From positions 1 through 6,891 of the forward strand of contig JAWXBY010000167.1 of assembly GCA_034440355.1 (NCBI GenBank): 6,891 bases of DNA, written 5' to 3'. The notes below the pieces were generated by a model. That model worked only from the letters and a program-made list of their open reading frames with translations. It did no database searches and was not told where the DNA came from. A program made the position numbers and the translations under genes. Positions 1-6,766 of the stretch are shown piece after piece (position 1 is the first letter of the stretch; every line of letters begins with the position of its first letter). The DNA comes from SZUA-430 sp034440355. Its GTDB lineage: Bacteria; Pseudomonadota; Alphaproteobacteria; Micropepsales; Micropepsaceae.

Positions 1-1882
1 TGCAGGCCGTCAGGAAGGTCCATGCAATCTGCGCCGCATCGCCTTGGAACAAGAGAGCGACGCCGTCCGGCGACAAGCAAAACATGAACGGCACGAGAAA
101 CGCCGGCATGCAGTATTTCCACGCCTGCATCATCGTCGCGAACGGCTCACCGCGCGTGATGGCGGCGGCCGCGAACGGCGCCAACGCCGTCGGCGGCGAA
201 ACATCGGCCAGCACCGCGTAGTAGAACAAGAACATGTGCGCGGCCGGTTCCGGCACGCCGACGTCGGTGAGCGCCGGCACCAGCATGACGGCCGCGATGA
301 TGTAGGACGCCGTCACCGGCACTGCCGTCCCCAGCAGCCACATGGCAAGCGCCGCGAACACGATCGTCAGAAACAAACTCCCGCCGCCCAACTCGACGAT
401 AAGCCCCGAGATGTTGAGCCCAAGCCCCGTCAGCGTAATCACCGAGACGATGATGCCGGCGCACGCACACGTCGCCGCAACGCCCACGACGTTCCGCGCG
501 CCGTCGATCAACGCATCGACCATGCGCAACGAAGCATCGTCGGGCGCCGACTTCTCGCGCCGCGCGCCAAGATGCATGGCGACGGAAAACAACGTCGCCC
601 CGACGATACCCAAGAACACCGCCTCCGACGCACGCGCCCCCAGCGCGTAGGCGAGAGCGGCGATCACCGCCCCGGCCACCGCCCCCGGCAACAGGCAAAG
701 CCGCGTCTCCGGCTTCAGCAAGCTCAACCCGAACGCCAACGCGATCGACCAAAATACTGCCAGAAACGCGCTCATGCCGGTGGCAAGCAGCACCGCGATC
801 GCACCCAGCGAAATGAAATGATAGCCCTGCCGTATCGTCAGCGCCCACGCCGACGCATCGCTCGTCTTCACGGGCTTCACGCCGAGGCGCCGCGCATCGG
901 CCTCCACCATCAGCCAGCACGACAGGTAATAGAGCAGCGTCGGAATCGCGGCCATCACCAGCACGTCGAGATACGTGACCTGCAGATACTCCGCGATAAT
1001 GAAAGCCGCCGCTCCCAACGTCGGCGGCGACAGCAAGGCCCCGATCCCCGCCGCCGACAACAACCCGCCCGCGACATTCGGCGGATAGCCCGACCGCTTC
1101 AGCATCGGCCACGCCAACGTTGCCAGCGTCACCGTCGTCGCCACGCCGCTGCCCGACACCGTGCCCAGCAAGAACCCCGACGCCACCGTCGCGCGCCCCG
1201 GCGCGGACGCACTCGGCCGCTTGCCGAACAACGCAAACGCCCACTCGATGAAAAACGCCCCCGCGCCGCTCTTCGCCAACACCGCGCCGTAGATCGTGAA
1301 CAGCACGATGAACGTCGCCGCCACATCGAGCGGTGTCGAAAAAATCCCCTCCAGCGTCAGATAATTCTGCCCGACGATGCGCGCCAGCGAATACCCGCGA
1401 TGATCGAGCGGCTCGGGCATATAGGGCCCGGCAAACGCATACGCCAAGAACGCAATCGTGATCGCGGGCAGCGCCCATCCCGTCGTCCGCCGCGTCGCTT
1501 CCAGAATGCACACGATGAGGCCGACGCCGAAGAACACTTCGATATCTTCAGGCCGCGTCGCCCGCGTCTTCACCGCCTCGATATGCGTCGCAAGATAGAT
1601 CAGCGACGCGGCGGCAAGCGCGACCAACAGCCAATCGATGATCCAAACCGCGTCGCGCGCACGCATCTTCTGCAGCGGCGGGTACCACAAGAACGCCAGC
1701 GCCAACACGAGCCCCAGAAACGCCGCGCGATAGGTCGTCGTCCCGATCGAATACTGCGTCCAATAGAGCGCCAGCGCCGCCAGCGTGAACGCGAGCGAAC
1801 TTGCGATCCACGCGCTCGGCCCCGTGAGCCGCCGCGTCGCCTGTTCCTCGGTGATGTTCAGTCCGGCGTCGCTCGCGCTCAC
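1..1882 (-). CDS. TRAP transporter fused permease (small + large subunit), 3' end cut by window edge
   Basis: Membrane component of a tripartite ATP-independent periplasmic (TRAP) importer, which in this family uses an ion gradient to take up solute delivered by a periplasmic receptor. About 627 residues are visible and no stop is reached, so the C-terminus lies outside. At least 14 hydrophobic segments are seen. Roughly residues 1-190 correspond to the small 4-TM subunit and the rest to the DctM-like large subunit. Family marks are GTVSGSGVATT (about residues 240-250), PMLKRSGYPP, SPPTLGAAAFIIAEYL (about 280-295), AVPVTASYIIAA, and AHMFLFYYAVLADVSPPTALAPF (about 555-578). The start is a GTG whose first bases overlap the receptor stop as GTGA. 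No Shine-Dalgarno sequence precedes it, so translation is probably coupled to the receptor gene. The canonical E-A-S-T-G-G-Q-x-M-P-P segment is replaced by SAAGIGALLSPP, placing it in a divergent subgroup. Substrate unknown. Family call is firm; subgroup is from memory. Confidence 0.93.
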   Translation of the reverse strand, partial: MSASDAGLNITEEQATRRLTGPSAWIASSLAFTLAALALYWTQYSIGTTTYRAAFLGLVLALAFLWYPPLQKMRARDAVWIIDWLLVALAAASLIYLATHIEAVKTRATRPEDIEVFFGVGLIVCILEATRRTTGWALPAITIAFLAYAFAGPYMPEPLDHRGYSLARIVGQNYLTLEGIFSTPLDVAATFIVLFTIYGAVLAKSGAGAFFIEWAFALFGKRPSASAPGRATVASGFLLGTVSGSGVATTVTLATLAWPMLKRSGYPPNVAGGLLSAAGIGALLSPPTLGAAAFIIAEYLQVTYLDVLVMAAIPTLLYYLSCWLMVEADARRLGVKPVKTSDASAWALTIRQGYHFISLGAIAVLLATGMSAFLAVFWSIALAFGLSLLKPETRLCLLPGAVAGAVIAALAYALGARASEAVFLGIVGATLFSVAMHLGARREKSAPDDASLRMVDALIDGARNVVGVAATCACAGIIVSVITLTGLGLNISGLIVELGGGSLFLTIVFAALAMWLLGTAVPVTASYIIAAVMLVPALTDVGVPEPAAHMFLFYYAVLADVSPPTALAPFAAAAITRGEPFATMMQAWKYCMPAFLVPFMFCLSPDGVALLFQGDAAQIAWTFLTAC

Positions 1883-2850
1883 TTGATCGCGCCGCGCGCC
1901 TTATAGAAAGCCGTCGCCGCCGGATGGAACGGGATCGCCGTCTTTGCAGCCGCGCCTTTGAGCGTCAGCGTCTTGGCCTCAGGATGGATCTTCTGCACCT
2001 CGGCCAGATTGTCGAAGATGCCCTTGAGGATCTTATCGACCGTCTCGGCCTTCATCCCCGCATCGACGAACAGAATATTCGCAACCCCCACGCCCGGCAC
2101 GTCCGCGGGCGTCCCCGCATAGACCGCCTTCGACATGGTGAAGCCGCGATAGAGATCGGGATGCTTCGCATTCAGCTTCGCCAGCAGATCGCCCGCCGGC
2201 ACGAACACGATCTTGACGTTCCCCGTCGTCACCAGATCGGTAATCGCCGACGTCGGCAATCCGCCGATCCAAAACATCGCATCGATCTTGCCGTCCTTCA
2301 GCGCCGCAACGGATTCCGACACGCCAAGATTATCGCGCGTGACATCCTTCATCGGATTGAGACCGGCCGCTTCCAACAATCGGTCCGCAATCGCCTCCGT
2401 GCTCGACCCGGCCGAACCGACCGACACGCGCTTGCCCTTCATCTGCGCGACCTTGGCGATCTTCGCATCCGCCCGCGTCACGACATGCACGAAGCTGTCG
2501 TAGAGCACCGCAATCGCCTGGATCTTCTGCGCGCCGGTATCCTTGTAGGCCCCGGTCCCGTTCACGCCATCGACCGCGGAGTCGATGGTCGAAAACCCGA
2601 TATCCGCATCGCCCGCGCCGACCAGCTTCACATTGTCGACCGACCCGCCCGTGACCTCGGCGGTCACCTGAACCCCCGCGACATGCTTCGACAGCACCCG
2701 CGCGAGCCCGCCGCCATAGGGATAATAGACACCGCCCGTGCCCCCGGTGGCGATCGACAGACGCAGCTTAGCCGCCGCAACGGCCTGCCCCACGGCGCCG
2801 GCGCTCAAAGCGACGACGGCGATCAGAGCCATAAGACGACCAACCCGCAT
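1879..2850 (-). CDS. TAXI-family TRAP transporter solute-binding receptor
   Basis: Periplasmic substrate receptor that hands its ligand to the fused permease encoded directly downstream. It has 323 residues, usual for TAXI receptors. It opens with a Sec signal peptide (Arg at 2 and 5, hydrophobic 6-20, cleavage near AVA at 23-25). The mature protein starts KLRLSIATGGTGGVYYPYGGG; the GGTGGVYYP block (36-44) is the family hallmark. A second ligand-lobe segment, VSVGSAGSSTEAIADRLL, lies near 140-157, followed by DAMFWIGGLPTSAI. The ATG at 2850 is chosen because GAGGA lies 8 bases upstream; a GTG at 2865 in the same frame would add MRIVR but has no visible ribosome site. The stop overlaps the permease start by 4 bases. 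Characterised TAXI receptors are few and bind dicarboxylate or amino-acid-like ligands, so the ligand cannot be named here. First gene of the operon. Confidence 0.95.
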   Translation of the reverse strand: MRVGRLMALIAVVALSAGAVGQAVAAAKLRLSIATGGTGGVYYPYGGGLARVLSKHVAGVQVTAEVTGGSVDNVKLVGAGDADIGFSTIDSAVDGVNGTGAYKDTGAQKIQAIAVLYDSFVHVVTRADAKIAKVAQMKGKRVSVGSAGSSTEAIADRLLEAAGLNPMKDVTRDNLGVSESVAALKDGKIDAMFWIGGLPTSAITDLVTTGNVKIVFVPAGDLLAKLNAKHPDLYRGFTMSKAVYAGTPADVPGVGVANILFVDAGMKAETVDKILKGIFDNLAEVQKIHPEAKTLTLKGAAAKTAIPFHPAATAFYKARGAIK

Positions 2851-2943
2851 GCGAACGATCCTCACGAACGGTAGGGAAATTTGCGGCCGGACTTTGCCAA
2901 GCCTTTGAGATCAGAGCAAATCGGCTCTATGACCTGACCCGTC
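2851..2943. promoter_or_regulatory. Divergent intergenic region between TAXI receptor and arfB
   Basis: Both the minus-strand transport operon and plus-strand arfB must be expressed from, or through, this 93-base stretch. On the minus strand TTGGCA (2900-2895) resembles a -35 element, but the best-spaced -10 is only TCCCTA (2877-2872), so the promoter is a weak guess. A perfect 5-bp inverted repeat, AGAGC-AAATCG-GCTCT (2913-2928), could be a small operator half-site pair or an RNA hairpin in the arfB leader. Immediately after it is a two-codon reading frame, ATG ACC TGA (2929-2937), ending six bases before the arfB ATG. No clear Shine-Dalgarno sequence precedes arfB. The region's regulatory role is inferred from position. 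Confidence 0.4.
2859..2863 (-). promoter_or_regulatory. Ribosome binding site deciding the TAXI receptor start
   Basis: Minus-strand GAGGA, 8 bases before the ATG at 2850. It lies just inside the alternative GTG (2865) reading, which has only a pyrimidine-rich sequence upstream. This favours the ATG start and the shorter signal peptide. Confidence 0.6.
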
Positions 2944-3366
2944 ATGATCAAAATCAACGACCAAATATCGCTGCGGGACGACGAAATCACGGAGACCTTC
3001 GTCCGCTCCTCCGGCCCCGGCGGCCAAAACGTCAACAAGCTGTCGACGGCGGTGGAACTGCGCTTTGACGTACGCGGCTCACCCAGCCTGCCCGACCACG
3101 TCTCGATCCGCCTCCAGCAACTGGCCGGTCGCCGCCTGACCAAGGACGGCATTCTGATCATCGAGGCCCAAACCCACCGCACCCAGGAACGCAACCGCGC
3201 CGACGCCCTGAACCGCCTGATCGCCCTGATCCAGGAGGCGACCATCGTCCAAAAACCGCGCAAGAAGACCAAACCCTCGCGCGCCGCCCGGGCCGAACGC
3301 GTGGAACACAAGGTCCACCGTGGCAAAGTGAAACGCCTGCGCGGCAAGAAACCCGACATGGATTAG
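2944..3366 (+). CDS. arfB: Alternative ribosome rescue factor ArfB (peptidyl-tRNA hydrolase, YaeJ/ICT1 family)
   Basis: Releases nascent chains from ribosomes stalled on mRNA lacking a stop codon by hydrolysing peptidyl-tRNA in the A site, a backup for trans-translation. It has 140 residues, the same length as the E. coli protein. The catalytic domain is N-terminal, with SSGPGGQNVNK; the GGQ motif is residues 26-28, in the release-factor context. VELRFDV and LTKDGILIIEAQTHRTQERNR follow, typical of the codon-recognition-free family. The tail (about 104-137) is strongly basic, with KKTKPSRAAR and HRGKVKRLRGKK; in this family it enters the empty mRNA channel and senses a vacant A site. This combination separates it from PrfA/PrfB, which are longer and carry a codon-reading domain. 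It is divergent from the TRAP operon and followed by a strong hairpin. ATG 2944 is chosen because homologues begin near IKIND; upstream ribosome-site support is weak. Confidence 0.96.
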   Translation: MIKINDQISLRDDEITETFVRSSGPGGQNVNKLSTAVELRFDVRGSPSLPDHVSIRLQQLAGRRLTKDGILIIEAQTHRTQERNRADALNRLIALIQEATIVQKPRKKTKPSRAARAERVEHKVHRGKVKRLRGKKPDMD

Positions 3367-3383
3367 CCATACGTGCCTTCGGC

Positions 3384-3411
3384 GTCATGGTGCGGGCCCC
3401 CGCGCCGTGAC
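3384..3411 (+). terminator. Strong intergenic RNA hairpin after arfB, possible terminator without a U-tract
   Basis: A 12-bp stem, GTCATGGTGCGG (3384-3395) with CCGCGCCGTGAC (3400-3411), encloses a GCCC loop. Ten pairs are Watson-Crick and two are G-U pairs (3388-3407 and 3391-3404). In minus-strand RNA these two become A-C mismatches, so the fold is best in plus-strand transcripts. It begins 17 bases after the arfB stop and ends 32 bases before the next start. No T-run follows (ACACTGGGAC), so it may instead be a 3'-end stabiliser, a processing site, or an attenuator-type element for the next gene. Role uncertain; the fold itself is directly visible. Confidence 0.45.
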
Positions 3412-3443
3412 ACACTGGGACAACCCCGGAGCACACGCGAAAA

Positions 3444-4529
3444 ATGACGACGACCTCGACCGATCTGCTGACCAGCCGCAAGAACCTGCACGAAATCAAA
3501 TTTGTCGAGACGGAATTGCCCGCGCTGAAACCAGGCCAGGCGCTGTTCAAGATCGACACCTTCGCCTTCACCGCCAACAACGTGACCTACGGCGCGTTCG
3601 GCGACGCGATGATGTACTGGAACTTCTTCCCCGCCCCCGAAGGCTTCGGCCGCGTGCCGGTGTGGGGCTTCGCCGACGTCGTCGAGTCGAACGCGAAAGG
3701 TGTTGAGGTCGGCGAACGCTTCTGGGGCTATTGGCCGATCTCGACCCATCTGATCGTCGAACCCGCCCGCGTGACGCCCCACGGTTTCTCCGACGGCGCC
3801 GCGCACCGCCAAAAGATGGCTCAAGTCTACAACAGCTACATCCGCGCCGCCGCCGACCCGAACTACAACAAGGAACGTGAATCCGAACGCGCGCTGCTGC
3901 GTCCGCTATTCTCGACCTCGTTCCTGATCGACGACTTCCTTGCCGAAGCCGACTTCTTCGGCGCGCGCGAAGTCATCCTGTCCAGCGCCTCGAGCAAAAC
4001 ATCGCTGGGCCTCGCCTTCCTGCTGCACAACAACCGCCGCGGCCAAATCGCCGTCGTCGGCCTTACGTCCAAGGCGAACGTGCCCTTCGTCGAGAAGACG
4101 CGCTATTACGACCGCGTCGTCGCCTACGACGCCATCGCACAAAGCCCGCGCGACCGCGTGGCCGTCTTCGTCGACATGGCCGGCAACGGCGAAGTCCGCG
4201 CCAACGTCCACCGCCATTGGGACGAGCGTCTGAAATACAGCTGCGCCGTCGGCGCCACCCACTGGGACAACATGACGTCGAGCGAAGGCTTGCCCGGCCC
4301 GAAGCCGCAAATGTTCTTCGCCCCCGACCGCGTGAAGAAGCGCCTGCAAGAGTGGGGCGCCGAGGGTCTCGAGAACCGCCTCGCCACCGCCACTAACCGC
4401 TTCATCTCCTCGGTCGACGGCTGGATGAAAATCGTCAAAGGCAAGGGCAAAGCCGACGTCGAACGCGTCTACCGCGACATGGTCGCTGGCAAGGTCAAAG
4501 CCGAAGAAGGACACATGCTCTCGCTCTGA
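3444..4529 (+). CDS. DUF2855 family protein (MDR/quinone-oxidoreductase-like, function unknown)
   Basis: A 361-residue protein without a signal peptide, so probably cytoplasmic. The sequence matches my recollection of the DUF2855 family (distantly like medium-chain dehydrogenase/reductases). Residues 25-110 resemble the N-terminal MDR fold: LKPGQALFKIDTFAFTANNVTYG, then a tryptophan- and phenylalanine-rich block with FFPAPEGFGRVPVWGFADVVES. Around 153-165, RPLFSTSFLIDDF is a family-typical segment. EVILSSASSKTSLGLAFLL (about 176-194, K185) sits where the Rossmann nucleotide loop would be, but the usual glycine-rich GxGxxG is replaced by SSASSKTSLG. No zinc-ligand cluster is seen. A Shine-Dalgarno-like GGAG (3428-3431) lies 12 bases from the ATG, longer than usual. 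The exported heme-motif protein starts 23 bases downstream, suggesting one transcript. No enzymatic activity is known to me for this family, so any redox role is inference from fold resemblance. Confidence 0.78.
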   Translation: MTTTSTDLLTSRKNLHEIKFVETELPALKPGQALFKIDTFAFTANNVTYGAFGDAMMYWNFFPAPEGFGRVPVWGFADVVESNAKGVEVGERFWGYWPISTHLIVEPARVTPHGFSDGAAHRQKMAQVYNSYIRAAADPNYNKERESERALLRPLFSTSFLIDDFLAEADFFGAREVILSSASSKTSLGLAFLLHNNRRGQIAVVGLTSKANVPFVEKTRYYDRVVAYDAIAQSPRDRVAVFVDMAGNGEVRANVHRHWDERLKYSCAVGATHWDNMTSSEGLPGPKPQMFFAPDRVKKRLQEWGAEGLENRLATATNRFISSVDGWMKIVKGKGKADVERVYRDMVAGKVKAEEGHMLSL

Positions 4530-4539
4530 CGGCGAGCAT
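4515..4539 (+). other. Hairpin spanning the DUF2855 stop codon
   Basis: ATGCT (4515-4519) pairs with AGCAT (4535-4539) and CGC (4522-4524) with GCG (4532-4534), leaving a 2-base bulge and a 7-base loop containing the TGA stop. It ends five bases before the G-rich ribosome site of the next gene (4544-4549). It could affect translational coupling between the two genes. It is modest in strength and could be a chance feature of GC-rich sequence. Confidence 0.25.
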
Positions 4540-4552
4540 TGATGGGGGAAGC

Positions 4553-6766
4553 GTGCGCTGGATCATCGGACTTGTCGTCGCGGCGTTCGCCGTTACCGCG
4601 CTCGCGCAACCCGCGCCTGAAACCGTCGTCAACATCCTCGACACGAAAATCCTGAACACGCTGGAAGCCGAAGGCTTCAGCCTCTCTGAACAACTCGGCG
4701 GCGCGAAAGCAGCCTCGACCGCCGACATGTACCAAGCGAACGCGCTCTACCGCAGCTTCGCCGACGTGATCGGCCGCCCCCTGCCGCACGATCCGGGAAC
4801 GGACCAACTTCCAGCCGACATCCCGCAAGGCGCCGGCGACATCCCTGAGATGGTTCGCCTCATTCGCAACTTCGAAGACAAGGGCAAGCGTTCCAAGAAC
4901 GACACGAAGGACGGCTACTTCATCCGCCACGTGTCGAACAACTCGCAGCACCCCTACACGGTCGAACGCGACGGCGACGAGCCGCGCCATTTCGACGAAC
5001 GCTGGCTGTACTCGAAATTCGCCGAGATGAAGCTGATCGCCGTCATCAACCGCATGGACCGCGCCGACTTCGATCCGACAAGCTGCGGCGAAGTCCGCTT
5101 CATCTATCGCCTAAGCTACCGGTCGCCGAAGTCGAGCTCGTCACTGCCCTTCTTCCTCAACGTCGTCAAAACCTATCCCAAGCAAGCCGACTGCGCGGCC
5201 TTCGCCAAACGCTGGCAACTCGCCGGCGTGTCGGCGGCGGCGCTCCGCAACGGCCCGCTAAAAGACCTGTCGTTCAAGCAGATGGAAGTGAACTTCCAAT
5301 CGCTGCGCTTCACCTCCGGCTACATGCACGATTTCGGCGGCCAGGCGATGTACATGCAGCGCATCTTCCGCCTCACCAACGGCAAGCTCGAACCGGTATC
5401 TTTAGAGAACACGCCCGACGTCCAAGCCTTCGAACGCGACCCCACGCTCCTGAAGAAACTCGTCGCGTATCTGAAGCAAGGCGACCACCTCGCCCGCCTC
5501 GACCAAGGCACGCTGGTCATTGACGATCCGTCGCTCATGACCAAATTCGGCGTCTCATGGTCGACCCTTGGCCGCGCCCGCACCGCCAACAAACCCTACA
5601 GCCGCATCTTCCAAAACCACCGCGCCGATCTCGAGTCGATCGACATCGCCAGCCTTAAATTCATCAAATCGCACGATGGCCTCGTCGAACGCCTGAACAA
5701 CATGACCTGCATGGGCTGCCACCAATCCGGCGGCACCGCGGGCTTCCATCTCCTGGGCTACGCCGACGACCGCTTCTCGCACGGCTTCAACAAACAACAG
5801 CAAGCGCTCTCACCCCACGCCGCCGCCGAAACCGTCCGCCGCAAATCCTACGTCGAAGCCCTCGCCTCCGGCCGCAAACCCAACGCCTTCCGCCCGCATT
5901 CGAGTTTCTCCGACGGCGAGTGGACAGTCGCCGCGGGCGAGCCAAAATTCAAACCCGCGGCCGTCGGCCAACTCTGCGTCCTGGGCAACGACTTCGCCAG
6001 CGCACCGGCGTGCGGTGAGCAGACGACCTGCCAGCGCACCGTCACGTCGAAAACCGAGCCCGTCATCTTCGGCGAGTGCGTCGCGAAGGGCGGCCGCGCC
6101 TCCGCCGGCGCCGTCTGCTGGAAAGGCGAAATCACCGAAGTCACGAGACAACCGCAAGACCGCGGCCCGATCCCCGCCTACAACCTCTTCGCCTTCCAAG
6201 ACAAATGGAGCCTGAAGGGATCAGCCTACACGGGCGGCGAACTCGGCAACCTGCGCTGCGTCCTGCCGCAAAGCGGCGCCCCGCTCGGCCGCTCAAGCCG
6301 CAAATGCACGATAGAAGAAGAAAACTTCGAAGGCCTCGACCTCGCGAAGAAAACGCCGCCGCAACTCTGCGCCAACCAAGGCGGCAACGGCTTCGACCTC
6401 TGCGCGGCGACCGGCAACTCCGGCGCCTGCCTCGAAGCCCGCGTGGTGCGCGGCATGCTCGACACGTGCTCGCCAGCGCGCGGCTGCCGCGAGGACTACA
6501 TCTGCCAAAAATTCCCCGCCTACAACAAAATCGCCGCGAGCAACTACGGCAACATCAGAGCCAACGGCCAACGCGCCAACCTCTCAACGCCATCGCAGAT
6601 CCGCGGCGAAGCCATCGAAGCCCTACACAAAAACGAAGTCGGCTTCTGCGTCCCCACATATTTCCTGTTCAACATGCGCCTAGACGGCCACCCGAGCCCC
6701 ATCACCGGCCAGCCGCCTGGCCAGCCACGTCTCGGCGCAACACAAGTCGTCAGGGGCTATCGCTAG
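4553..6766 (+). CDS. Exported CxxCH (c-type heme motif) protein with cysteine-rich C-terminus, function unknown
   Basis: A 737-residue protein of no family I can name. It starts with GTG, preceded closely by GGGGGA (4544-4549); no better in-frame start lies upstream. The signal peptide is MRWIIGLVVAAFAVTALAQ (cleavage after ALA, residue 18), so it acts in the periplasm or outside the cell. Residues 166-183 read NRMDRADFDPTSCGEVRF, a block that recalls uncharacterised secreted proteins of other proteobacteria. C178 and C214 could form a disulfide. A single heme c attachment motif, CMGCH (C386, C389, H390), is followed by QSGGTAGFHLLG. No methionine occurs between M387 and M635, so a distal ligand, if any, would more likely be one of the nearby histidines (FHLLG, SHGF, SPHAAA, RPHSS). 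Residues 475-699 hold 14 cysteines, consistent with a disulfide-bonded domain. It probably shares a transcript with the DUF2855 gene. Heme attachment is inferred from the motif plus export. Confidence 0.85.
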   Translation: MRWIIGLVVAAFAVTALAQPAPETVVNILDTKILNTLEAEGFSLSEQLGGAKAASTADMYQANALYRSFADVIGRPLPHDPGTDQLPADIPQGAGDIPEMVRLIRNFEDKGKRSKNDTKDGYFIRHVSNNSQHPYTVERDGDEPRHFDERWLYSKFAEMKLIAVINRMDRADFDPTSCGEVRFIYRLSYRSPKSSSSLPFFLNVVKTYPKQADCAAFAKRWQLAGVSAAALRNGPLKDLSFKQMEVNFQSLRFTSGYMHDFGGQAMYMQRIFRLTNGKLEPVSLENTPDVQAFERDPTLLKKLVAYLKQGDHLARLDQGTLVIDDPSLMTKFGVSWSTLGRARTANKPYSRIFQNHRADLESIDIASLKFIKSHDGLVERLNNMTCMGCHQSGGTAGFHLLGYADDRFSHGFNKQQQALSPHAAAETVRRKSYVEALASGRKPNAFRPHSSFSDGEWTVAAGEPKFKPAAVGQLCVLGNDFASAPACGEQTTCQRTVTSKTEPVIFGECVAKGGRASAGAVCWKGEITEVTRQPQDRGPIPAYNLFAFQDKWSLKGSAYTGGELGNLRCVLPQSGAPLGRSSRKCTIEEENFEGLDLAKKTPPQLCANQGGNGFDLCAATGNSGACLEARVVRGMLDTCSPARGCREDYICQKFPAYNKIAASNYGNIRANGQRANLSTPSQIRGEAIEALHKNEVGFCVPTYFLFNMRLDGHPSPITGQPPGQPRLGATQVVRGYR

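Noticed and set aside
147..1511. Minus-strand open frame of about 454 codons inside the permease
   Set aside because: It is out of register with the true permease frame, and its Gly/Arg/Ala-rich low-complexity product lacks recognisable domains. The register starting at GTG 1882 gives continuous transmembrane segments and DctM motifs.
44..1906. Plus-strand open frame of about 620 codons opposite the TRAP permease
   Set aside because: The product is dominated by Arg, His, Gln and Asp with no hydrophobic core or motif, typical of the antisense of a GC-rich gene. The minus-strand frame gives a clear TRAP permease.
1924..2874. Plus-strand open frame of about 316 codons opposite the TAXI receptor
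   Set aside because: Arg/His-rich antisense shadow. The opposite strand encodes an unmistakable TAXI receptor with a signal peptide.
2862..3359. Minus-strand open frame opposite arfB
   Set aside because: The product is Arg/Ser/Trp-rich without domains, and the plus strand carries the GGQ motif and the basic tail of ArfB in full.
3906..4514. Minus-strand open frame opposite the DUF2855 gene
   Set aside because: Val/Gly/Asp/Ala-rich shadow with no motif or ribosome site; the plus-strand frame is domain-consistent.
5810..6199. Minus-strand open frames opposite the C-terminal part of the exported heme-motif protein
   Set aside because: Gly/Ala/Asp-rich, compositionally driven products within a continuous plus-strand gene that carries ordered cysteines.
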